DNA of 39,522 bases, taken from the NCBI GenBank assembly GCA_905221605.1, contig CAJNDS010001041.1, positions 1-39,522 of the forward strand, read 5' to 3'. The notes under the pieces were generated by a model. It ran no database searches, was not told the origin of the DNA, and saw only the letters and a list, made by a program, of their open reading frames with translations. Source of the stretch: Symbiodinium natans (taxonomy: Eukaryota; Sar; Dinophyceae; Suessiales; Symbiodiniaceae). Shown one piece after another: positions 25,676 through 36,661 of this stretch. The translations under genes were made by a program, and so were the position numbers. Positions within the stretch are counted from its first letter, which is position 1; each line of letters opens with the position of its first letter.

Positions 25676-26550
25676 CTCCCACCCCACTCAACATGAATAG
25701 GGACCCGTGCAAATTTCCTGCAAGCCAACATTTCCGTGTCCCTGGCCTGCCTTGGAAACACTCAACATGAGAGTTTCACACGGACGTGCCTTGCCGAGCT
25801 ATCGGTCTTGGAGTTCATGCTGCTCCCACCCCACTCAACATGAATAGGGACCCGTGCAAAATTTCCTGCAAGCCAACATTGCCGTGTCCCTGGCCTGCCT
25901 TGGAAACACTCAACATGAGAGTTTCACACGGACGTGCCTTGCCGAACTATCGGTCTTGGAGTTCATGCTGCTCCCACCCCACTCAACATGAATAGGGACC
26001 CGTGCAAATTTCCTGCAAGCCAACATTTCCGTGTCCCTGGCCTGCCTTGGAAACACTCAACATGAGAGTTTCACACGGACGTGCCTTGCCGAACTATCGG
26101 TCTTGGAGTTCATGCTGCTCCCACCCCACTCAACATGAATAGGGACCCGTGCAAATTTCCTGCAAGCCAACATTTCCGTGTCCCTGGCCTGCCTTGGAAA
26201 CACTCAACATGAGAGTTTCACACGGACGTGCCTTGCCGAGCTATCGGTCTTGGAGTTCATGCTGCTCCCACCCCACTCAACATGAATAGGGACCCGTGCA
26301 AATTTCCTGCAATTGCCGTGTCCCTGGCCTGCCTTGGAAACACTCAACATGAGAGTTTCACACGGACGTGCCTTGCCGAACTATCGGTCTTGGAGTTCAT
26401 GCTGCTCCCACCCCACTCAACATGAATAGGGACCCGTGCAAATGTCCTGCAAGCCAACATTTCCGTGTCCCTGGCCTGCCTTGGAAACACTCAACATGAG
26501 AGTTTCACACGGAGTGCCTTGCCGAACTATCGGTCTTGGAGTTCATGCTG
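25675..26550 (+). repeat. 147/148-bp tandem array, six units
   Basis: The landmark GCTCCCACCCCACTCAACAT occurs at 25675, 25822, 25970, 26117, 26264 and 26404, giving periods of 147, 148, 147, 147 and 140. The fifth unit lacks several bases (CCTGCAATTGCCGTG), and the last has a 2-bp deletion (CGGAGTGCC for CGGACGTGCC). Each unit has two ACTCAACATGA boxes. Units are nearly identical, so the array is young or homogenised. Confidence 0.95.
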
Positions 26551-26812
26551 CGCCAGGACGAAAGTTCGTCGCATCGGGCACTTATGCCAGCATGTACGTG
26601 CAAACCCCCCACCCCCATAGACTCCTCCACCAGATGTGCCTCTGGGGCGCGGAGGATTTAAAGTCCTCCGTCGGAACAAAAAAGTAATATATGTTTAAAA
26701 CAGCGCGCAAATTCCTCCGCTGGCCAGGCCACAGAAAATGCACTTCCGCGTACTCCGCGTCCTCCACTAACGCAAGATATGCAAGTGCGACAAAACTTTC
26801 TTCCTCCTGATG
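26548..26812 (+). repeat. 265-bp direct repeat, right copy
   Basis: It has the same sequence as 25411-25675 apart from about one base. It joins directly to the last 148-bp unit on the left and to TAAACCCTGAACCC telomere-like sequence on the right. Confidence 0.9.
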
Positions 26813-27475
26813 TAAACCCTGAACCCCGAGCCCCAAACTCAGCCCCTAAACCTTCCAAGCCTAAACCTGAAGCCGATTTCCGCGGGAGAGCCCTGTGCGC
26901 CAACTTAGGATCTCCCGAAGATACCCGGAGGTCCTATTCAGCCGGGACCCCAGGGCCTTGCTTCAGGGTTGGGGACCCTCCACGCAAAAAACCCTAAACC
27001 CAACACCCGAAAAAATGGCTTAGGGCCTAGATTTCAAAGTTCCACGGGCCCGAACCGCTGTATGATCCGGTGCAGCCCATAGACGTCTAACTTTATAGGG
27101 GGGCCCCAAAAATCCACCCTAGGTTCAGGGTTTAGGGTTTAGGGTTTACCGTGTTGATGTAGGGTTTGGTGTTGCTTTGGGAGTTAGGGTTTTAGGGTTT
27201 TGGGGGGGCATTGAGGGTGAAGGGTTTTCAGCCCTTATTGCTTACAGAGTTCTCGATCCTAGAAACTTGTGAACCTCGCCCGTGCCCTAAGCCGTACCCA
27301 GCCCTTCAAATCCCAACTCTTTAAACTTTAAACCCTGTAAGCCTGAAAGCCCTCAGCCTCGAGCCTGACTCCCTGCACTTGGAGCGCCCGAGGTCATCCG
27401 GGCGTGGTTCACCGTTACAACGCCGTGCTCAATACCCTTTACGGCGCAGGCCGGCGATTGTTAAAAAGGTTGTCA

Positions 27476-27575
27476 TTGGGACGTTCCCCCTTATACGACG
27501 GTCCTTAATAGGGAGTACAATAGGGGGTACTATAATCCTTGTTGAGGACTGTTAGTATAAGGGGGAACATCCCAA
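27476..27575. repeat. MITE-like inverted-repeat element, copy B
   Basis: Ends are TTGGGACGTTCCCCCTTATAC and its complement with one change. Read in reverse it aligns with the copy at 24888-25000 through CTAACAGTCCT, TATAGTA, CCCCCTATT and CCCTATTAAGGAC. It is 100 bp and noncoding. Confidence 0.7.
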
Positions 27576-27627
27576 GGTTGAAAGACGGGCCCTCCTCATC
27601 CTATGACCTCTTGCAGCGGAGGCCAAA

Positions 27628-27930
27628 CCCGATCGTAAACCCTATAAACCCTAAAAACTTCCCTATAAACCCTATAAGCCCTATAAACCCTATAAACCCT
27701 ATAACCCTTAAACCCCATAAACCCTAAAAACCCTATAACCCGATAAACCCTACAAACCCTAAAAACCCTAAACCCTATAAACCCTACAAGCCCTGCAAAC
27801 CCTATTAACCCTAAAAGCCCTAAAAACCCTAAAAGCCGTAAACCCTGTAAACTCCAAACCCTAAATTAACCCTAAATAAACCCTAAATAAACCCTAAATA
27901 AACCCTAAATAAACCCTAAAAAACCCCAAA
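27628..27930 (-). repeat. Variant telomere-like tract (CCCTATAAA, CCCTAAATAAA)
   Basis: This 300-bp tract on the plus strand is mostly not the canonical unit. CCCTATAAA blocks come first, then mixed CCCTAAAAA and CCCTGCAAA, then five units of CCCTAAATAAA. The blocks of one variant suggest local amplification. Confidence 0.88.
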
Positions 27931-28017
27931 CCCTCACAGTGCGAGGCCTGGCGGAGGTCCCGGCAGACACGGCTCCTCGGTTGCCCCCACAGCAGGCTTT
28001 CGGGCTTCCGAGGCTTT

Positions 28018-28123
28018 GGGTTTGGTAGGGTTTAGGGTTTAGGGTTTAGGGTTTAGGGTTTAGGGTTTAGGGTTTAGGGTTTAGGGTTTAGGGTTTAGGG
28101 TTTAGGGTTTAGGGTTTAGGGTT
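28018..28123 (+). repeat. Telomere-like tract, TTTAGGG x ~14
   Basis: GGGTTTGGTAGGG leads into perfect TTTAGGG units on the plus strand, ending at GGGTTCTTACTC. Confidence 0.96.
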
Positions 28124-28985
28124 CTTACTCTGCTTTCTGGCTTTTAGACCATTTAAAGCCCGAAGTCCTGAACGCTCAAACCCTTGTTCCCGGCTGAGGG
28201 CAAGTGGACTCTTCTCTGGAGCGGAACGCCGAAGCGCGGGCCCTGGCATGCTTCCGTCACTCTGAGCCCGAACCCATGGTTTAGGGTTTAGGGTTTAGGG
28301 TTTAGGGATTAGAGCCCCCTAACCGCCCGCCCTAAAACCCTGAAATCATCGTCAGAAGTCGGGTACAGTTTGAGGAGTCTGCCTGCGGTATTGGGTAAGC
28401 CTCTGACAGGCCCCATAGTTCCTGGAAGCCCATAGACTCCAAAAGCCCTTCAAACGCCCTAGAAAGATTGCAGCCTACCGCCCTGTACGCCCTCACCTTT
28501 TCCCCATAACTGTGCCAGGGCTAGGCCCTAAACCCACTTAAACCCTATCCTCTGAGTCTGAGCCTGCTATAAACTCATGAGAAACCCTGCAAAGCCTAAA
28601 GTAAGAAACCAACTATGATCTCTGCAAACTTGAAACCCCCCACTACAAACCCTGAACACGTAACATAAACTCTACCAACCTCCTATACATCCTCAAATGC
28701 CCAATAAGCTACAACTCTAAACTCTGGATCCTAAATAAAGAAGACCCTCTCAACCCATGATAAAGCATGAGGCAACACTATGGCCCTAAACCCTAAACCC
28801 TTGTGAAATTCCAACTAGTCAAGACCGTATAGTGTAAGCTCGAACTCCTATAGTGTAGAGCCCAACCCAACTCCCTTAATAAAAGGGCAGGTCTTTCACC
28901 TCTTTACCTACTCCGCAGGCCTTGAGCTCAACCTTAAGTGCCAGACAAGCGTGCTACGCAGTTACTGCTCTTCCCCCCTCCCTCA

Positions 28986-29124
28986 AAACCCTGAACCCCG
29001 AACCCCGAACCCCGAACCCCGAACCCTGAACCCTCAACCCTCAACCCTCAACCCTAAACCCTAAACCCTAAACCCTAAACCCTAAACCCTAAACCCTAAA
29101 CCCTAAACCCTAAACCCTAAACCT
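28986..29124 (-). repeat. Telomere-like tract with CCCCGAA, CCCTCAA and CCCTAAA blocks
   Basis: On the plus strand, about five AACCCCG units are followed by about three AACCCTC units and then about twelve perfect AACCCTA units. The order runs from most variant to canonical, as at many true proximal telomere borders. Confidence 0.93.
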
Positions 29125-30284
29125 TATCAGCTGGGATGTCAAGGCCGGAGGCGCTACGAGACTTCTTGCCCTTCCAGAAGACGCACCTTGGGCCTGCAGT
29201 TGCCAACGCTGGGGTTTAGGGTTTAGGGCTTACGGCTTAGGGCTTAGGGGTTAGGGTTTCGGGAGGGGAAACCCTGACGCCCAAACCCAGGCAGGTAGCA
29301 AGCCTTAACGAAGAAAGTTGCCACAGCGTGGTAAAGCCCGGCCGCCACGTCCTTACGATGACCGCGTCTGTTCGCCTGTGTGCTCACGAGGTCTGCTTTT
29401 TCCTGGGGGGGGGGGGGGGAGCTCGAAACTTCCCCATTGTCCCAAGCAAAATCGAGCCTCTGTGTTTTTGAAGCTTGCATCATCCTAAGCCCAAACCCCT
29501 ACCCCATGCAAACCCTACATCCCATACGGTTCAGACGCGAGGCCTCCCATAGCCACCTCCAGAGAACCCCTAGACCCTTTCACTCCACAAGCGCACCGAA
29601 GCTGCATGAGTGGGGCAAAGGGGTTGAGGGCTTTGGTCTCCGCCCAACCCAACTTACCCAACCACCCAGAGCAATAGAAGATCGGAGAAGTTTAGGGTTT
29701 AGGTTTAGGGTTTAGGACTCATCAAGCGCCCCTTTGGCATTGATTCCGGCAGGGGGCTGGTTACTAAAACAACCCTAAACCCTAGACACTAAACGGGGCT
29801 ATTTAGGGTGGGAGGTACTAGATGTGCCCCCGGCTTCGTGTAATTTTTGGGTTTAGGGTTTATTGGGTTTTAGGGTTTGGGGGCTTCGGGGTTTCAGGGG
29901 TCAGCGGCTTAGGGTTTTGCAGGGCTCAGGGGTCTACGTAAGGGGGTTTGCCTAAACCCTAAACCCTAAACACTTACAGTCGGGGTCTAGGGGTTTGCAT
30001 GCCAGGAACCACTTCCCAGCGTCGAACCATCTGGGGAGAAAGGACCTGCCGGGTCCTCAAGTGCTCGCATGTTTCCGGGAATAGGTTAGGGTTCAGGCTT
30101 TAAATTAGGGTTCTGGGTTTTTTTGTTTTTTTTTGGGGGGGGGGGGGGGGGGGGGGGGTGGTGTATTCGGGGTACTCTGGGTTTGGGAAAGATGCCCGTG
30201 CGATGCAAGAGAATAGACGTTAGACCCACTATAGGTAAGTTATGATGCGTTCAGTATAAAGGTTCCAGCAGCCATAAAGGCCTA

Positions 30285-30590
30285 AACCCTGAGACCCTTA
30301 ACCCCTGAAACCCTTAAGCCTTAAACCCTTGAACCCTCGAACCCTCAAACCCTTGAACCCTCAAACCCTTGAACCCTCGAACACCTAAACCCTAAACCCT
30401 CAAACCCCTAGACCCTCAAACCCTTAAACCCTTAAACCCTCAAACCCCTAAAGCCTAAACCCTTAAACCCTCAAACCCCTAAACCCTCAAACCCTTAAAC
30501 CCTTAAACCCTCAAACCCCTAAACCCTCAAACCCTTAAACCCTAAACCCTTAAACCCTTAATCCCTTAAACCCTTAAACCCTCAAACCCT
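30285..30590 (-). repeat. Variant telomere-like tract (CCCTTAAA / CCCTCAAA)
   Basis: About 38 units of 7-8 bp, mixing CCCTTAAA, CCCTCAAA, CCCCTAAA and CCCTTGAA, often as higher-order sets such as CCCTCAAACCCTTAAACCC. Confidence 0.9.
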
Positions 30591-30676
30591 GGATCCATCG
30601 AGTCGAGGCTCTGGCGAAACATCCGTTTGATGCAGCAGCGGTTCCCGGACGGAAGGCCCCTACTCTCACGGAAGGG

Positions 30677-30790
30677 GTTTAGGGAGTTTAGGGTTTCAGG
30701 TTTAGGGTTTAGGGTTTAGGGCTAGGGTTTCGGGTTTAGGGTTTAAGGTTTGGGGTTTAGGGTTTAGGGTGTCGGGTTTAGGGTTTCGGG
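30677..30790 (+). repeat. Degenerate TTTAGGG tract
   Basis: Mixed GGGTTTAGGG, GGGTTTCGGG and GGGTGTCGGG units on the plus strand. Confidence 0.88.
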
Positions 30791-31512
30791 TCTCGGGTGG
30801 CGGGTTTAGCGTTGTTCTTCCAAGGATGATCTTGTTTTTTGGCAGTCGGGGGATAAAAGGTGTATGCTAGAGTCCGTAGAGGTCTCAACTGAACCCTGTA
30901 CCCTAAACCCTAAACCCTAAACCCTAAACCCTCCACACGTACCAAGACTTGTGCCCAGCACCAGCCCAGGGAAAAACCAGATGGGGCAGACAAACCCTGG
31001 GCCCAAGGAGCCTGTATTTAGGGTTTAGAGTTTAGGGTTTAGGGTCCCCTCCCCCCTCCCCCCCCCCCCCCCCCCGACAAAAAAAACAAAAAATGAAAAA
31101 CAACCAGGCCACAATTCGCAGAACTCGTTCAGCGTGAAGCTACATGGAATAGACTGTATCAGAGACCCCACATTGCCAGGCAAATGAGCGTATCTTTGCT
31201 CAACCCCTCTCTGCAAGAAATCCTAAACCCTAAACCCTGTGAGGGTTAGGGCTTGAGTTTTCGACACGTGGGAGCCGAATCTTGGACTGGCAGGTTGTTC
31301 TTAATAAGTTACCAAAGGCATGAAGCAGCAATGGGCACAAAAGCCTTCCTTCGCTGAGGCTTAAACCCTAGACCCTAAACCCTAAATCCTAAGCCCTGTA
31401 AACCCGAAGTCCTGTACGTGAACGAAGGTTTGACATCACGCCGCAGACCTTCCTGGTGCCCAGCCAATTCAAATTCTGGGTGGTGCGGCCCCCAGCAATG
31501 ATGTACCACTGC

Positions 31513-31583
31513 GGTTTAGGGTTCAGGGTTCAGGGTTCAGGGTTTAGGGTTTAGGGTTTAGGGTTTAGGGTTTAGGGTTTAGG
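31513..31583 (+). repeat. Telomere-like tract, TTCAGGG then TTTAGGG
   Basis: Three TTCAGGG units are followed by about seven TTTAGGG units on the plus strand. Confidence 0.93.
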
Positions 31584-32004
31584 CTTGGATTCCCTCAACT
31601 TCTTAAGTTAGGTTACTGAGGAACCTACAAGGAAGGTTCACAGATGCGAGACGCCAAACTCTGCTTTCCGACTTGAGACAATGCGGCCGTATAGGGTTTA
31701 GGGCTCGGGCTGTTAAGAGCTTTTCAGGGCTTAGGGTGGAGGAGCTATTTACAGGAGAGTCCATCTTCGGTGTTTGTGCACCACTGGATCTATGAATTGT
31801 TATGCGAGACGGGCCACTGTGCTTGTCATGTAACACGATATTTCCCCGTGGTGTCCCCGTATTACTCCCTTTAGAATTGGAAGTATACAAATGAGCACCT
31901 AAGTGCCCATTGTATCTGGACAGGCCCTCATCTTGGTAGCCCCGTGGCACCCTTTTTCCCCGTTTTACCCTAAAACCTAAAACTTGAGACCTAAACCCTA
32001 AACC

Positions 32005-32540
32005 CAGTAACCAACCAAAAAGAGGGTACCCTTGTCATACCATCGAACGTGCGTGGAAAAGTGGACTTCCAGAACCACCTGGCCCAGAAAAAGGAGCAAT
32101 CCCCTCGCCCTAACAATCCCGAATATTAAACCCCCCTACCCCTAATATATCCCCCCCCTCCCCCCATATAGTATAATATAAGTATCATGGGGGGTAAGGG
32201 GTAGGTGGGGGGGGGGGGGGGGGGGTTTAATTTTGGGGGAGTCGCACTTTACAGCGCTACGAAACCTTTTGCGTGGGCGCAGGCCCTAACTCCTCCTAGG
32301 CACCTAAAGGGTGAGCATCCATCCAAATCCGGTCCTTTATTTTTTCTAGTGCGCCCCTTAAATAAGAGTCTGTGGGCCGCCTTACCAGTACACAAAGGGC
32401 AGGAGGCGGGCCTTTTGACGAAATAGAAATCTTCCGCCAGAGTGTTTCGCTAGCTCTTCTCCTGTCCTTGCCCGCCGTCAGTTCGCCTCATCCCCTCCTC
32501 TCTCCTCGCTCGCTGCTTATTGCGTCTCCCTCCCTCAATT
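32005..32540. other. Unique stretch between telomere-like mosaic and satellite
   Basis: No gene was seen. It contains the C/G-rich inverted repeat at 32124-32231 and ends in a pyrimidine-rich stretch (CTCCTCTCTCCTCGCTCGCT) just before the first satellite unit. Confidence 0.4.
32124..32231. repeat. Imperfect inverted repeat with poly-C / poly-G arms
   Basis: ATTAAACCCCCCTACCCCTA on the left is mirrored by GGGGTAAGGGGTAGG, poly-G and TTTAAT on the right, around an AT-rich centre (ATATAGTATAATATAAGTAT). It resembles the other MITE-like elements in size and centre but not in ends. Confidence 0.6.
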
Positions 32541-34454
32541 AACCTTTGTAATTTTCCAAAGGGTGAATCGGCTCCGTTCTAAGGGGTTTCCGATGGGTTT
32601 CCGAATACCGGCTTTGGGTTTCCTTGGGTTTCCCAAGGGTTTCCGAGGGTTTCCGCTGGGTTTCCGCTGGGTTTCCGCTGGGTTTCCTTGGGTTTCCCAC
32701 GGGTTTCCGAGGGTTTCCGCTGGGTATCCGCTGGGTTTCCGCTTGGGTTTCCGAAGGTTTCCGCGAGGTTTCAGAAAATTCTATGGGTTTGAGCAGGGTA
32801 GAATTTCCAGGAGTTTTTCTGTTATTTGTAAGGGTTTGCTTTTCAAGGACAGAAAAGGTTTTGTTGCTTTCTCAGAATCGAAAGTTTCCTGCAAGTATTC
32901 TTCACAAGTTTTCTCGTAATAGTGCCAGATGTCATTTTTCCGCGGCCCATTTCAGGATCCATGAATGTGTTGCTTTTCCGCTGCCGCTCATGCGGGGCCT
33001 CCCCGGTAAAGGACGAGTATTGTTGCAGAGGTATAAGGTTGGGATTGTTGCAGGTCCAACGCAGCTTAAGATTTCCTAAACCATTATGGAAGGCTGTGCC
33101 GGTGCCTATCGAGGTCGATCTTGTCGGGGCCCGAAAATGAGGTTGCTTGATGGCCCCTGGAATGGTTTTTGGTGGCCCCATTTTTGGGGCCGTCTGAATT
33201 GGTGTTTGTCTTACGCCTAAGCCCAAAATCGGGGGTCGCCAGATACAGCTCTGGGGCCGGAATTTGGCCCCGAAAATGGGCCCGAGTTAGCCTGGAGCTG
33301 ACGCGCCGTCTTCGGTCTCTGCCGCCCTTCTTCCTTGTGCTGTTGCTCTGTGGTTCTGAAGCGCCGCTCGTGTTTGGTAATGGCATTGGCGACCGGACGA
33401 AGATGAACTCTGGAGGTCACGCTTGCGCGGCCACGGCTTTCGTGTTATTTCTGGACCTGTTTTCAGAGTCGCAGTTTCTGCCCATGAAGCTTTGGCTATC
33501 TACAAGATTTGGAATTCTTTCCAGTAGATGATTTGCTAGGTTTGTTATGGTTTTTCAAAACCAGACTAGCTCTTGCTGCCATCTGAGCCCGAGTTTGCTA
33601 GCTACTAGCATTTGCAACGAAAAGTCTGCGAAGTGGGAGGTTTCAAATGGCTGGGCAGGGTTTTCAACATGCTGCCGTTCATTTCAGAATCTTCGAAAAC
33701 ATGCTTTTAATAGTGGCAGTGAGCTTCTTGCCATACGCTGTATTAGCAGCTTTGGGGTCCTGGAGCCAGTGGGAACGAGGCTGCAGAGCAGCTGAGACAA
33801 GTGGAAATGCCATTGACAGGAGTTGCGTGCGCGTTGCGCTGGCGCCTGGCGCAGACTCCGCCAGTGTCTGTCTCTGACTGACGTTTATCGCACCTCGTCA
33901 GCTTGCTAGATGCGCGTGAAATATCTCCCAAGAGCAGTTTCCTTGTGGTAGCCTGGTAGCTGCTGTGAATGGCTAGACGATGTGTTCCCGAGTGTTATTT
34001 TCATCCGTGGTGACAGCAGAGCTGCTGGGAACGCTGCGTCGGCATTTTTTCGAGTTTTGCGTAGAGTACTGCGATGAGATAGGTCGTGGAGTTGCTGGAC
34101 TCGAGTCGAGAGGAGGGCTCTTGCAGTTTTGGCAGCAGCGCGTAGCCAAGCCCTCCCGATCAGGTGGACCAGTGACCAGTGACCAGTGAGTGCGCTTGTG
34201 AAGAAGTTTGCATCTGAAGTCCATGTTTGGTGGAAGTCTGCGCTGTGTGTGGTGCTCACAGAAGTGATCCCTTGCAGTAAATTGCAGTGCAGCCTTTTGA
34301 ATTCCAGAGTTGTCTGCGCGTGAACGCATGTGGCCTCCGGCAAAGCATGCACGGGAGCGGTGAAGTTTGACAATGTGTCTGCTGGTCACTCACCGCCGGT
34401 AAAATAACACTGGAGGCGGCGTCCGATCCTTGCCTGCACTGCTCCCCTTCATTA
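32541..34454 (+). repeat. Tandem satellite unit, copy 1 (1914 bp)
   Basis: Starts at AACCTTTGTAATTTTCCAAA. It contains GGGTTTCCGCT-type subrepeats (32583-32775), then a unique part with paired GGCCCCATTTTTGGGGCC-type palindromes near 33175. Compared with copies 3 and 4 it lacks about 23 bp after GGTATAAGG (near 33040), a deletion bounded by GGTT. Short frames recur only because the DNA recurs, and none has a good ATG start and length. No gene is called. Confidence 0.93.
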
Positions 34455-36661
34455 AACCTTTGTAATTTTCCAAAGGTTGAATCGGCTCCGTTCTAAGGGG
34501 TTTCCGCTACCACGTTGAAACTCGTGATACAGCTACGGGGCCTAAAGGAACTCAGGTCAAGACTACACTCAACCCTCACAGCACGAAGTGCGGACTCTTT
34601 TCACTGCGCTGTTCACAGCTTCTCGCAGTCTATGGCCTTGCACACAGTCCACCTTGCGTCACGTGCCTGCTCCTGGTCAGTCCGTGAAGCAGCTTCTCGT
34701 TGTAGGGTGAGGTATGCCGACCTTGTTTTGCCAATCTCACGGTTTCCGAATACCGGCTTTGGGTTTCCTTGGGTTTCCCAAGGGTTTCCGAGGGTTTCCG
34801 CTGGGTTTCCGCTGGGTTTCCGCTGGGTTTCCGCTGGGTTTCCTTGGGTTTCCCACGGGTTTCCGAGGGTTTCCGCTGGGTATCCGCTGGGTTCCGCTTG
34901 GGTTTCCGAAGGTTTCCGCGAGGTTTCAGAAAATTCTATGGGTTTGAGCAGGGTAGAATTTCCAGGAGTTTTTCTGTTATTTGTAAGGGTTTGCTTTTCA
35001 AGGACAGAAAAGGTTTTGTTGCTATCTCAGAATCGAAAGTTTCCTGCAAGTCTTCTTCACAAGTTTTCTCGTAATAGTGCCAGCTGCCTTTTTTTTTCTC
35101 CGCGGCCCTTTCAGGATACCAATGAATGTGTTGCTTTTTTTCGCTGGCCCTCTCGGATTGCTGGGCCCTCCCCCGGTAACGGACGAGTATTTGTTGCAGA
35201 TGTAAGGTTCTTTGCACAGCTTACACTGTTTGGGAATTGTTGCGGTCCAACGCAGCGTTAGATTTCCGAAACCATTCTGGAAGGCTGTGCAGTGCCCATA
35301 GAGGTCCGATCTTGTGTTGCCCGAAATGAAGGTTGCTTGATGGCCCCTGGGATGGTTTTTGGTGGGCCCCATTTTTTGGGGCCGCTGAATTGGGTTGTTT
35401 GTCTTAGCTTGCCTAAGCCAAAATCGTGGGTCGCCAGATACCGCTCTGGGGCCGGAAAATTTGGCCCCGAAGTGGGCCCGATTAAGCCTGTCGCTTGACG
35501 CGCCGTCTTCGGTCGCTGCCGCCCTTCTTCCTTGTGCTGTTGCTCTGTGGTTCTGAAGCGCCGCTCGTGTTTGGTAATGGCATTGGCGACCGGACGAAGA
35601 TGAACTCTGGAGGTCACGCTTGCGCGGCCACGGCTTTCGTGTTATTTCTGGACCTGTTTTCAGAGTCGCAGTTTTTGCCCATGAAGCTTTGGCTATCTAC
35701 AAGATTTGGAATTCTTTCCAGTAGATGATTTGCTAGGTTTGTTATGGTTTTCAAAAACAGACTAGCTCTGCTGCCATCTGAGCCCGTAGTTTTGCTAGGC
35801 TACTAGCAGTTGCAACGAAAGTCTGCAGTGTGATTTTCAAATGGCTGGGCATGGTTTTCAACATTGCGCCGTTCATTTTCAGAATCTCGAAAAACCTGCC
35901 TTTTAATATGGCAGTGAGCTTCTTGCCATACGCTGTATTAGCAGCTTTTGGGGTCCCTGGAGCGCCACGTGGGAAACGAGGCTGCAGATCCTGAAACATG
36001 ACAATGCCATTGACCTAGTTGCGTGGCGTTGCGCTGGCGCCTTGCGCAGACTCCGCCAGTGTCTGTCACTGACTGACGTTTATCGCACCTCGTCAGCTTG
36101 CTAGATGCGCGTGAAATATCTCCCAAGAGCAGTTTCCTTGTGGTAGCCTGGTAGCTGCTGTGAATGGCTAGACGATGTGTTCCCGAGTGTTATTTTCATC
36201 AGTGGTGACAGCAGAGCTGCTGGGAACGCTGCGCCGGCATTTTTTTCGAGTTTTGCGTAGAGTACTGCGATGAGATAGGTCGTGGAGTTGCTAGACTAGA
36301 GTCTAGAGGAGGGCTCTTGCAGTTTTGGTAGCAGCGCGTAGCCAAGCCCTCCCGATCAGGTGGACCAGTGACCAGTGACCAGTGAGTGCGCTTGTGAAGA
36401 AGTTTGTATCTGAAGTACATGTTTGGTGGAAGTCTGCGCTGTGTGTGGTGCTCACAGAAGTGATCCCTTGCAGTAAATTGCAGTGCAGCCTTTTGAATTC
36501 CAGAGTTGTCTGCGCGTGAACGCATGTGGCCTCCGGCAAAGCATGCACGGGAGCGGTGAAGTTTGACAATGTGTCTGCTGGTCACTCACCCTCTGCAAAC
36601 CGCCGGTAATATAACACTGGAGGCGGCGTCCGATCCTTGCCTGCACTGCTCCCCTTCATTA
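34455..36661 (+). repeat. Tandem satellite unit, copy 2 (2207 bp, diverged, with insertion)
   Basis: It has the same order as copy 1 but carries a 234-bp insertion and many small indels and substitutions between about 34860 and 36050. The last 600 bp are almost identical to the other copies. This patchwork suggests gene conversion of one end only, or different ages of the two parts. Confidence 0.92.
34507..34740. mobile_element. 234-bp insertion in satellite copy 2
   Basis: Copies 1, 3 and 4 read GGTTTCCGATGGGTTTCCGA, whereas copy 2 has 234 nt in place of ATG between GGTTTCCG and GGTTTCCG. The insert has no telomere-like or satellite sequence, no long frame, no recognisable tRNA-type A/B boxes and no clear terminal repeats. 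It could be a SINE-like or filler insertion. Confidence 0.5.

Larger units (their letters stand above)
21835..32004. repeat. 10-kb mosaic of interstitial telomere-like tracts, both orientations
   Basis: At least 25 tracts of TTTAGGG (plus strand) or CCCTAAA alternate through 10 kb, from two units to about 15 and from perfect to highly degenerate. The stretches between them (100-900 nt) are mostly unique and contain MITE-like inverted repeats, a tandem array and poly-G or poly-C runs. No frame of convincing coding quality occurs anywhere in it. The alternation of orientation rules out a single intact chromosome end. Repeated end-joining, insertion of telomeric DNA at breaks, or transposition of telomere-bearing units would fit. 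Confidence 0.9.

Noticed and set aside
25675-26550. CRISPR-like regular repeat
   Set aside because: The units are 147/148 bp and contiguous, with no spacers, in a eukaryotic context. This is a plain tandem array.
33169-33531. 120-codon plus-strand frame repeated identically in satellite copies 1 and 3
   Set aside because: It has no ATG at its start and is partly lost in copy 2. Its conservation only mirrors DNA identity between copies.
33973-34389. 138-codon minus-strand frame in satellite copies 1 and 3
   Set aside because: It opens with GTG and is frameshifted in copy 2. There is no coding signature beyond shared DNA.
36012-36100. Dinoflagellate spliced-leader gene or tRNA/5S gene in the satellite
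   Set aside because: I looked for the spliced-leader core and for A/B-box pairs throughout the window and found no convincing match. The organism also cannot be fixed as a dinoflagellate.
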